From assembly GCA_903772945.1 (NCBI GenBank), contig CAICTM010001174.1:1-34988 (forward strand): a DNA stretch of 34,988 nt. The letters are read 5' to 3'. Below are positions 20,719 to 28,960 of this stretch, one piece after another; position 1 is the stretch's first letter; each line of letters starts with the position of its first letter. The DNA is from Seminavis robusta (Eukaryota > Bacillariophyta > Bacillariophyceae > Naviculales > Naviculaceae). The notes under the pieces are model-generated. The model worked only from the letters and a program-made list of their open reading frames with translations. It did no database searches and had not been told where the DNA came from. Position numbers and translations under genes: made by a program.

Positions 20719-20785
20719 TAGAAGTTGAAAGGATGGGCCCCCGCAGGGGGCTTAGAAGTTTAAAGATTGGGCCCTTGGGGCCCAA
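20719..20785 (-). repeat. Duplicated stem-loop pair, possible 3' end or terminator element
   Basis: Two related units, TAGAAGTT(G/T)AAAG followed by a GC-rich inverted repeat. The first stem is GCCCCC-GCA-GGGGGC (20737-20751) and the second is TTGGGCCC-TTG-GGGCCCAA (20767-20785). The hairpins lie just downstream of the minus-strand gene that stops at 20798. Whether they end transcription, act in RNA processing or mark a transposon end is unknown. Confidence 0.55.
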
Positions 20786-20797
20786 CCACCAAGCTAG

Positions 20798-21337
20798 CTA
20801 ACGGGAGTGGAACACATGGCCTTCTGGCTGGCCCTCAAAGCACTGCAGCAGAACCTCTTTCATCTCTGGCTTTGTCTTTTTGATGGACTTTCCCAGGACC
20901 CTGGCCCAATTTTTCATGTCTGCGAAGCTTGTGGAGGAGTCCAACAGCTTGGCTTTGGTCAGACCGCCTTGCTTCGGAGCAGCCTTTCTCTTTCCAGTGG
21001 CATGTTGATTGATGGCGGCCATCTGAACCAGCATAACTCCCTGTCTGAGCAAAGCTTTGGCATGCTGTGGCCTCAGCCTACCCCTGAGACTAGCGTTGCC
21101 CTGCCCTATCATGTTGAAGTGCATTCGATCGAATGATTCGGCAGCAAGCTCGGCAACGTTGTCCGTGTTGGCGGCGCTACCATAGTGTTCGATTGCATGC
21201 CTGACTGAGTTATGGAAGACTTCTTCCTGCTTTGTACTCAGTTTTTTTGAAGAATCCAACCACTGGTTGACCACACAGACCTGATAGAGGGACATGGGGC
21301 TCTGGTTCCTGCTCCAATTGTTCTGAGGGCCGTGCAT
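20798..21337 (-). CDS. Hypothetical protein, about 179 aa or longer
   Basis: From the internal ATG at 21337 (MHGPQNNWSRNQSPM) the protein has 179 residues. The frame stays open upstream to 21418 but has no ATG there, while an ATG at 21456 opens another frame (MSASKKQLRPLLQ); a short intron or a frameshift could join them. No family is recognised. The composition is protein-like: SLYQVCVVNQWLDSSKKLST, then a helical middle with VAELAAESFDRMHFNMIGQG, a basic KRKAAPKQGGLTKAKLL segment, and a final ARVLGKSIKKTKPEMKEVLL helix. It is probably nuclear or nucleic-acid associated because of its basic patches, which is only an inference. It may belong to the same element as its left-hand neighbours. 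Confidence 0.45.
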   Translation of the reverse strand: MHGPQNNWSRNQSPMSLYQVCVVNQWLDSSKKLSTKQEEVFHNSVRHAIEHYGSAANTDNVAELAAESFDRMHFNMIGQGNASLRGRLRPQHAKALLRQGVMLVQMAAINQHATGKRKAAPKQGGLTKAKLLDSSTSFADMKNWARVLGKSIKKTKPEMKEVLLQCFEGQPEGHVFHSR

Positions 21338-21467
21338 GGTGGTTGGGCTGGCAGATTGTGGTGTTGTCCTGCTGTCTCCTGGCAGCCTGATCCCAGGAGG
21401 CGTGGTTGGATTGACCACTGAAGCAATGGGCGCAACTGTTTCTTACTCGCACTCATCGTCGGATCTT

Positions 21468-21660
21468 GGATTGCGATGAATACAGCTTCCTCGGATTGCG
21501 ATGAAAGCGGCTATATCCTCGGCTTGCGGTAAGTACCTCTGTGGCTACTGAATACGGATTGCGATGAATACAGCTTCCTCGGATTGCGATGAAAGCGGCT
21601 ATATCCTCGGCTGCGGTGAGTACCTCTGCGAAGTACCTCTGCGGCTACTGAATGCGGTAA
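21468..21660. repeat. 88-bp tandem repeat, two copies plus partial units
   Basis: Unit one starts at 21468 and unit two at 21556, both GGATTGCGATGAATACAGCT followed by nearly identical text through GGCTACTGAAT. Within each unit GGATTGCGATGAA occurs twice. GAAGTACCTCTGCG is then repeated further up to about 21690. It lies just upstream of the minus-strand ORF that starts at 21337-21456. Confidence 0.85.
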
Positions 21661-21867
21661 GTACACCTCTGCGAAGTACCTCTATGGCTATACTATTACG
21701 GATGGGATGACCTCGGTTATACTGTCTTGCTTCACTATCTGTCTCAATTCGAAATCCTCTGGATGCATGCTCTGTCGGTCTTTCGAAAACAACACGAAAA
21801 CAACACCACGAGAGACTGATCGAGCTGACACAGAGATGCTATGCACGACTGACGTGCACGACTCGAC

Positions 21868-21875
21868 TGACGTCA
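21868..21875. promoter_or_regulatory. CRE-like palindrome TGACGTCA
   Basis: A perfect 8-bp cAMP-response-element palindrome with GACGTGCACG close by. CO2/cAMP-responsive elements of this kind are known in diatom promoters. No gene start is near enough on the plus strand to assign it with confidence. Confidence 0.3.
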
Positions 21876-22670
21876 TCGAAAAGATCGAACGATTCTGATT
21901 GGCTAAATGGCTCTACAGCGGCCTCTACAGGGGTAGGCCGATGTCGGCACGACGGTCCGGCTGTACTTTCTGTACCAATCCTTTTAACTTCTGTGGATCG
22001 AAATACCGTCCAATGTGTCATGTCACTTACGTGGAGCGCACTTACTTACATTGGCTGCGTCGGCGGAATTGCTTTTTTTCTCCCGGCTAGCTAGTAATTA
22101 TTTTTGCAGCGTTTTTGGTTACCGTAGAAACGCCTTTGAAAGAACGTTGCTTCAGTTCCCAGTTTCACAACACAGGGGTACCGGTACCGGTCTAACAGCG
22201 AGAATTCTCCCTGTTGCCAACACCCGATCTTTCCGGTGGAAGCTCTTGGAGAGCTCCCTCCAGCCCCCAGACAGGTCATTCAAAAAAGAAACGGTCAGAT
22301 GCTGGGGTTCTCAACAAGCATTCTCCCTGTTGGGCCCATTCTCCCTGTTGGGCGATTCCTAGCGGTGTGTCATTCTCAGTGTCTAGTTAGCTACGTGGTA
22401 CCGTAGCGTGGTAGTGCTACTAGCCAGACCGTGCCCAGGGCTCACCTTTAAAACAACATCCAAATCTTTGAAATGCTGTGAAGGGAGTTCCATCAAGCCT
22501 TGAGAATAGTAGATGGTTGCTCGTCCCATCGCAGCTCAGGACACACACGCATCCACAGCGCTGAAGGAGGCGGCAAGAGGAGGAGTCTTCCTCGACTCCC
22601 AGCCACCGCCTCAGCTGTCCGCAATCTGGTTGGCATGGGCAGTTCACTAGGACTATTTAGGTACGACCAA

Positions 22671-22909
22671 ATACACCTAGAGTATGTAGTGTCGAAACGA
22701 TAGTGCTGGCAGTGGGGAACAACGGTGATATCCAGTGCACCAGTGCACCAATCCAAAACCGTTGGAACCCAACATTGAACTGAGAAGAGCCCATGTGCTG
22801 ACGAACAGCGTGTCGCAGACACGATGCCGAAAGCCCCATGTCAACTGAGTCAGCGGACACCCGGAGTGGTATACAGTCGGACTGTAAACCACCTTTACTC
22901 TAGGTGTAT
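22671..22909. mobile_element. Possible MITE with 14-bp terminal inverted repeats
   Basis: ATACACCTAGAGTA at 22671-22684 is repeated exactly in inverse orientation at 22896-22909, giving a 239-bp non-coding unit. No target-site duplication could be fixed by eye, and the internal sequence has no coding potential, so a chance inverted repeat is not excluded. Confidence 0.4.
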
Positions 22910-23467
22910 ACCCACGAAAGAAAAGACGCGAGCCAACACACTGGACGAGTGAATGAAGACGGAAATTTAAAAGTTAGGCCATCGGGAATGACAAAAAGTA
23001 GCCAGTTTACACTCTTGGAGGAGGGAGAGCCAGGCGCAAAGGGCGACCATGGCAGTCAATCAGTGGCAATAAGGGCCACTACCACCACCGTTCAAAGCCG
23101 GAGGCAATAGGGCCACACCAAAATGCATTGACGGCCTCAATCTCTGACGCAGGTGCCTAGTCAGCTCCATACCTGTCAGGAACCAAGGGCTGTCCCTGCA
23201 AGGTGTGGTGTGGGGTGTGTAGCTGGATAGACTGTCACCACCACCCCCTGGACCAAAGTCTCGCAGCGTGCCAAGTCATCTGGAAGACTTAAAGGGCGGT
23301 GCAAAGACTTAGAGGGAAAAGTCAAAGACTTAAAGGCCCCCATGTCCTTTTTTGTTGTTGTTGTTGTTGAAAATCGCGAAACGCGAAATCGCGACCATGG
23401 CCCTGGAGTCGGGACGCATGGCAACAACAGCGGCACTCCAGGGCCAGTTGGCCAAGGAGGAGGAGAC

Positions 23468-23640
23468 GAAGCACCAGATGGTGTCGCTCAAGAGGGGAGT
23501 GAAGCACCAGATGGTGTCGCTCAAGAGGGGAGACGAAGCACCAGTTGGTGTCGCTCAAGATGGGAGACAAAGCACCAGTTGGTGTCGCTCAAGATGGGAG
23601 ACGAAGCACCAGTTGGTGTCGTGGAGGTTTGGTGGGAGCA
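23468..23640. repeat. 33/34-bp minisatellite with hairpin-forming core
   Basis: Units begin at 23468, 23501, 23535, 23569 and 23603, each with AAGCACCAG(A/T)TGGTGTCGC. The core CACCAG-N-TGGTG is an inverted repeat. The mix of 33- and 34-bp spacings breaks any peptide period, which argues against coding. Confidence 0.85.
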
Positions 23641-23882
23641 CCAGTCGGTGACTCGCCGTTGGGGCTAGCGAAGCACCAGGCGGTGAACGCATCATAGCAG
23701 TGTGGCTAGCAGAAACACCAGGTGGTGAACGCATCAAGGCCGAAGAGAGCCAGTTGGCGATCTCTCATGGTGGGAGCACCAGTCGGTGACTCGCCGTTGG
23801 GGCTAGCGAAACACCAGGCGGTGAACGCATCATAGCAGTGGGGCTACCAGAAGCACCAGGTGGTGAACGCATCAAGGCCAGA
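23631..23882. repeat. Tandem duplication, period about 138 bp
   Basis: The block from GGTGGGAGCACCAGTCGGTG to GGTGAACGCATCAAGGCC is present from 23631 and again from 23769. It holds further CACCAG(G/T)(C/T)GGTG cores related to the minisatellite beside it. Confidence 0.8.
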
Positions 23883-23938
23883 GGAGAAAGGATCGACCGG
23901 TGGCAACAATCGGTCATCGGCCGAAAAGCACAACAACA

Positions 23939-24232
23939 AAAGGACCGGCAGATCGATCGAACGAACAAACCGCGGCTCCAGCCACAACACCAGTAGGAGC
24001 AGTAGCAGTAGCCATGGTGGCAATAGCCGTAGCAGTAGCCGTAGCTAGTAGCCGTCGTCGTGTGGTAAAAGCACACGAAAAAAATCGTCTTATCGAGTGG
24101 AAAAAGCACACGAAAAAGACCGACCGAATGATCGTTCGGACAACAAAGGCTCCAGCCGCAACAACGACCGACACCAACCAAGTAGGAGGTAGCCGTAACA
24201 GTAGTAGCGGTAGCCGTAGCTAGTAGCCGTCG
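23939..24232. repeat. Imperfect tandem duplication with TAGCCG-type repeats
   Basis: Two related blocks (about 23939-24056 and 24117-24232) share GACCG...GAtCG, GGCTCCAGCC.CAACA and an ending GTAGCTAGTAGCCGTCG, with AGTAGC and TAGCCG microrepeats. AAAAGCACACGAAAAA is also present twice between them. Confidence 0.65.
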
Positions 24233-24399
24233 CGAATAGCCTCGAAACGAAAAAGAAAAAAGGACATCATTGTCCTCTTCCTTTGGTGGCTGCTCAGAAC
24301 AATGAGTGGCTCCTAGCACTATCTGCAGTCTAATTGGAGCATGTGTGCTACCACATTGCTCCGCTTAGAGTCATGGCTACAGCTTTCGTGGAAATGGAT

Positions 24400-24490
24400 G
24401 GAAAGCAAGCCGATTTTAACAGTTAAATAGATTTCACGAAGGAAGGGAGGAATAAAGAGGTCACAATGACTGGTTAGGACCCCGCCTCAG
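24400..24490 (+). repeat. Dispersed repeat, copy B
   Basis: This 91-bp block is similar to 6356-6440 in the same orientation, from GGAAAGC through TTTTAACAGTTAAATAGATTTC to CCCGCCTCAG. The copy is diverged and lies about 500 bp upstream of the kinase gene. Confidence 0.65.
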
Positions 24491-24988
24491 AAAACTACAT
24501 CTAAAATGAAAAGTCATGTAATGACTTCTTGAAGCTTCCATGATCAGAAAGTGCACCGTAACTAAATAATGAGCGAATTTAACAGTTTCTTTTCGTAGCT
24601 TCCCCGAGAACGTGTCTTTATGTTCTCTAAGGAATTTTCTGTTTAGATGGTTAGACGAAGAAGTTTTTGAGGCAATTTTAAAATTCGACCTTCAAAACGC
24701 GAACTACATTACGGCAACTGTACTTATGTACCAGTACTCCGTACTCCTGTAGCAATGTAGCAATCTTCTCATTGCTTCGGTGTCTTGTTTCTTGCACCTT
24801 CTTTATAACTCACTTCTGCGGCCTGCCCCTGCACTCCGCAACTCTTCACCTCTTCAGCTTCCACACAACCAAGAGTAACGATACATGTACTCGAGTACTA
24901 CTAGTACTCCTTCCAAAGTAAAAACACAGCAACGACCAACAAAAGAGCAAGCTACATCGTATCACCGTAGTAACAATACAATAGCAAG

Positions 24989-27900
24989 ATGATGAAGCCA
25001 ACGAAGAAGCAACAGTCCCCGCCCACCACCTTTACGACAGTGAATAAGATGGACAATCTGATCAACGTGGCCAACGAAGATGACTTGCACTGTCTGCACA
25101 ACCGCTTGACAAAGTCGCTCGCTCGAGCGGAGACACGGTCCGTACGAGTGCTGCGAATGGCGGTGATCAGTGCACTACTATTGACGGCCGGCATTGTCTC
25201 TGTGGGAGTCTTTCTGTACACTCGCAATGAAGAGCGCCAAAACTTTACCAATCACTTTGAAGATAGTGCACTGCAAGTCCTCGAGAGTTTCCATGACATG
25301 GTCGAACGGAGTCTGGGATCCGTCGCCTCCTTATCGACGGATTATACATCGTACGCTCTGCATTCCAATTCCTCCTTTCCCTTTGTCACACTGCCCGACT
25401 TTTCGTTGAGAGGAAGTCAATTTAGGGCGCAATCCGGATCGCACATTGTCCACTGGTTGCCACTGGTGCAAGAAGACCAACGCGACGACTGGGAAGACTA
25501 CTCCGCAGCACACAGATCCCATATTGACGAAGAATTCGAAACCGATGTCGAGTATCGAACCAAACAAGACTATGAGCTGCGGGGACATGATGTGGGTCAT
25601 CACAGACGACTGCAACAGCCAGAGGAAGAAGTAGAAACACCACCACCACGAAACATGACCATTCTCGGGGATGGATCAGGATTTCACCCCAGAATTTGGT
25701 CCAACGGGGCAATGGTGCCCCCAGGAGATGAACCCAAAGGAACCGGACCCTACTTGCCGACCTGGCAGAGAAGGTGAGTGAGAAACAAGAGACTGTCTGA
25801 AGCAGAAGCAGAAGGTATTGTTAGTGTGATTGTTCTGACACATGCATGTTTGTTTGTTACTGCCGTACTATAATAGTCCTGTCTCGGGTCAACGCCAAGG
25901 CTTTCTCAATATGAACTGGGTGCACGCCAAGGTGATTGGTCCAGGATTGTTGGATACCATGCTGCAAGAAAAGAAAGCCGTTCTCCGCAACGCCGCTGTG
26001 CCCATTCCCAAAATGCTCAAACTCATGGAAGGAAACCTGCGCATCTCGCAGTATCGAGAACATGTCGAAGACTACATTGATGGTCTCAGCACCTTCATGG
26101 TATACCCCGTATTTGATAAATTCGGAGAAGATCAAAAGTTGGCGGGGGTGTTGGCGACCAACGTCTATTGGAAAATGCTACTCAGTCATTTGCTGCCCTC
26201 CAGCTCACAAGGGATCATCTGTGTGGTCGAAAATTCATTTGGACAGGAGTTCACCTATCGCATTGATGGCCCCGAAGCCACGTTTCTAGGACTGGGAGCC
26301 CTCAACGACCCCAAGTACGACGACCTCGAATACTCAGAGAACATCAATGCGTATCTCCAACGTCGGGCCGGTCCTCGAACCAGAGCCTACACTACGGTGC
26401 CCTTGAGCGACTCTACTCAGTATACTATTCGTGTCTTTCCCTCCAAGGATACAGAAGAAATGTTTGTCACCAACAAGCCCATCGTCTACACGGTCGTCGT
26501 CCTAGTCGGTTTTGCACTGGCGTCCTTTCTCTTTTTACTCTTCTCGTGGGTCGTCGAGAAGCGTCAGCACATCATGACAGCCAAGGTCGTCGACAATGCA
26601 GAAAAAATGACCCGCACCGAACGAGAGATGCAAGAGTTTCTGTGTCATGAAATCCGAAATCCTCTCGCATCATCGTTGTCAGCCTGTTGCTTTGTGACAT
26701 CGGCATTGAATGAGAATGGAGACAAGGGACTGGCAGACCCTGGAACTCTCAAGACGGTACGAGAGGACATGGATGTCGTCAACTCGAGTCTGAATTTCAT
26801 CAACGACTTTCTTCGCAGCATGTTGGATATCCATCGTGCCGCGGGAAACAAGATCAAAATCAACAAGGCACCAACAGATCTCTTGCAGGATATTCTGGAA
26901 CCAGTGTCGGCCATTCTCTACAAACGAGTGGCCAACTTTCAAGTGCTCGTCGAATGCCCTGAGAATCTTTTAGTCCACACCGATTGCATTCGTTTGAAAC
27001 AAGTTGTGTTGAATCTAGTTCGCAACTCTTCCAAGTTTGTCGAGCATGGCTTTATCCGCATGCGAGCAGAGGTCCTGGCGAATGACGTGAGGCTGTACAT
27101 TGAAGATTCTGGTCCGGGTATGCCCAAAGACAAGCAACAAGATTTGTTTTGCAAGTACCAGTCGAGTCTGGACTCACTCTCGCAGGGAACTGGTCTTGGG
27201 CTGCATCTTTGTCAGAAGCTGATGCATTCCATGGGAGGAGATGTCTGGCTGGATCCGTTGTATGACAGCGGTATCGAAGGATGTCCGGGAGCTTGTTTTG
27301 TTTTGGAGCTCAACTCGGCGCCGTTAGACATTGAATCTTCCTTGCCAACCACAGACAGCGAAAGCGAGCAGCCTAATGAAGTTGTCACTGTCGTGCCAAC
27401 CGCGCCCGCCGTCGTCCCGGTCGACAAGCCCCAAAAGGACGACCCCGTCGAGCAACGCAACAAAGATGACACGGATACTTCATGTAGTACTTCCCCCCCA
27501 AGTCCCGCTCCACCAACGATGGCGTTGTTCGCCTTGCCAAGCGCCCCTCCGCTCGCGCAACCTTCGACTTCCCCACCAACTTGCGCTGTGGCCACAGATA
27601 CTGTGTCGAAGCCCGACGCAAATACTGCCGCTGCTCCAGCTTCTGTTTCGACTTCTTCTCCTCCTCCAGCAGCAGCAGCAGATACCCCTGGCCCTGTACT
27701 ACCCGAGAACCTGAAAATCCTCATGACGGACGATGATGCCGTTCTCCGAAAGCTGTTCACTCGCGCACTGAAAAAGGCAGCCCCTCCATCGTGGGAGATA
27801 AGCGAGGCTTCAAGCGGGGAGGCGGCCCTTCGACTGTGCGATGAAAAGCAAGAGGAAGGTAGCGCTTTTGACCTCATTTTCATGGACATGTACATGGCAA

Positions 27901-28112
27901 GCGTGGACAAGCAACTGCTTGGCACAGAAACGACACAAGCCATGCGAGCAAAAGGCATCCAAAGTACAATTTGCGGGTTATCGGCCAACGACATCCGCGA
28001 TAACTTTTTAAGCAACGGGGCAGACGACTTCATTCTAAAGCCATTGCCCTGCAAGCCGGCTGCGTTACGAGAGACGCTCGACAGACTGTTGCAACACCGA
28101 CACCGCAGCTGA
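24989..28112 (+). CDS. CHASE-domain hybrid histidine kinase
   Basis: Two exons, 24989..25773 and 25877..28112; the 103-bp intron (GTGAGT...AATAG) restores the frame at WQR-SPVSGQ, giving 1006 aa from the first of two adjacent ATGs. Membrane helices lie at about 55-77 and 464-486. Between them is an extracytoplasmic CHASE-like sensor (ERQNFTNHFEDSALQVLESF, then IVHWLPLVQEDQRDDWE), with an acidic Asp/Glu/His-rich stretch before the intron. After the second helix come HisKA with the H box EFLCHEIRNPLAS (phospho-His 519), HATPase_c with N box LNLVRNSSKF (about 640-648), DSGPGMP (from 673) and TGLGLHLCQKL, a Pro/Ser/Thr-rich linker (about 760-880), and a receiver domain with DDD near 897, phospho-acceptor D932 (FMDMYM) and K983 (ILKPLP). 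All key residues are present, so it should be active. The ligand is unknown. Confidence 0.93.
25774..25876 (+). other. Intron of the hybrid histidine kinase
   Basis: GTGAGT donor and TAG acceptor. Removal joins PTWQR to SPVSGQRQG, a fitting CHASE continuation, and keeps the frame. Confidence 0.9.
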
Positions 28113-28960
28113 GCAATCACGCGCCTTTAATGGCGATGTAAACAATAGATTAAACTTGTTATGAGCAGAAAGATTCAATGACTGCAAAGCTTGTTTCATC
28201 TCTTCGTATTACATAGCTGAGACATCAAAGCCTCATTTGGCTCATTTAAGGGCATCCTCCAAGACAACAACACAGCCACTTCAGCGGAAAGCAAACTTCG
28301 AGGTGTTGTATCAAGCAAACGTTGATACTCTCAGAGATCTACTTGATCTGCAAGCAACACCAGCACAGAATGATCCAATCCAGACCTCAAACAGGTCACT
28401 GCTTCGAAGGCTCCTGCTTCGGCAAGCTGCAAATCCCCGGCAGCCTGACATCAGAGGCAGGCTTTGAGCTGGCTTGGGTTCCTAGCTAGCTTCTATGGCA
28501 GGAAAAGGGCGTGTTGTTGAAGTAGCAACCTAGATTGCTCCAGCTTCAGACCTACAGATCCCCTGCAGTCATGACATCATAGACACACGGGGGTCCTTCA
28601 GGCCTCCACAGGGTCCCAGGATTTTCTGCACCTTCTACAGCAATGGATTATCATTCACCAAGATGCTGGGGTCCCCCCTTGCTCGGTTTGCTGAACGTTT
28701 TCGGAAATGAGATGAACCAAACGTGAGCAAATGCGCCGGCTTCTTTTACGATGTGTCGAGTCGAGTCGAGTCGATCGACTTCGGATCTTTGGATCTTTTT
28801 CATCTCAAGTCTCAAGATCCAGTGCTAAAACATTATTAGGTGTTGGCCACTCTCAAGTACAATCCAATAGCTAATCCAATCCAACCTATTCTGGTTGTGC
28901 TCATCATTATCTTCTCATCGTCGCGTCTCTCGCCTCTTCCATCAACAGGATAATCTTGCG
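28113..28960. other. Intergenic region between two plus-strand genes
   Basis: No supported gene. It holds the kinase 3' flank, a CTAG patch (28482-28492), a (GTCGA)n microsatellite at about 28757-28775, and the upstream and 5' UTR of the potassium-channel gene with repeated CCAAT-like words (AATCCAATAGCTAATCCAATCCAA at about 28861-28884). Confidence 0.5.

Larger units (their letters stand above)
20295..20797. other. Spacer with CTAG repeat and twin GC hairpins
   Basis: No gene is seen. It holds the upstream region of the 200-aa minus-strand gene, a CTAG microsatellite (20680-20697) and two GC-rich stem-loops (20737-20751 and 20767-20785) that end near the stop of the next minus-strand gene. 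Confidence 0.55.
21457..22670. other. Repeat-rich intergenic region with CRE-like site
   Basis: No supported gene. It contains the 88-bp tandem repeat, a TGACGTCA palindrome, a CCAAT box on the minus strand (GATTGG at about 21897), a CTAG patch (22086-22094), a GCGTTT...AAACGC hairpin at about 22109-22132, and three copies of ATTCTCCCTGTTG at about 22202, 22320 and 22339. Confidence 0.5.
22910..24988. other. Minisatellite-rich intergenic region and kinase promoter
   Basis: No supported gene. From left to right: unique text, a 33/34-bp minisatellite (23468-23640), a 138-bp-spaced duplication (23631-23880), an imperfect tandem duplication (23939-24232), dispersed repeat copy B (24400-24490), and the upstream region of the histidine kinase with GTAC palindromes (24720-24909). 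Confidence 0.6.

Noticed and set aside
23342..23668. Open frames with repeated EAPDGVAQEG-like peptides
   Set aside because: They are translations of the minisatellite; the period alternates between 33 and 34 bp, so the peptide repeat falls out of frame.
23468..23882. Repeat array considered as CRISPR
   Set aside because: Units are directly adjacent without unique spacers, and the organism is eukaryotic.
27212..28120. 302-codon minus-strand frame opposite the kinase
   Set aside because: Low-complexity antisense of the linker and receiver domain, which carry clear motifs on the plus strand.
28237..28467. 76-codon frame between kinase and channel genes
   Set aside because: Starts at TTG, has no ATG near its start and no recognisable features.
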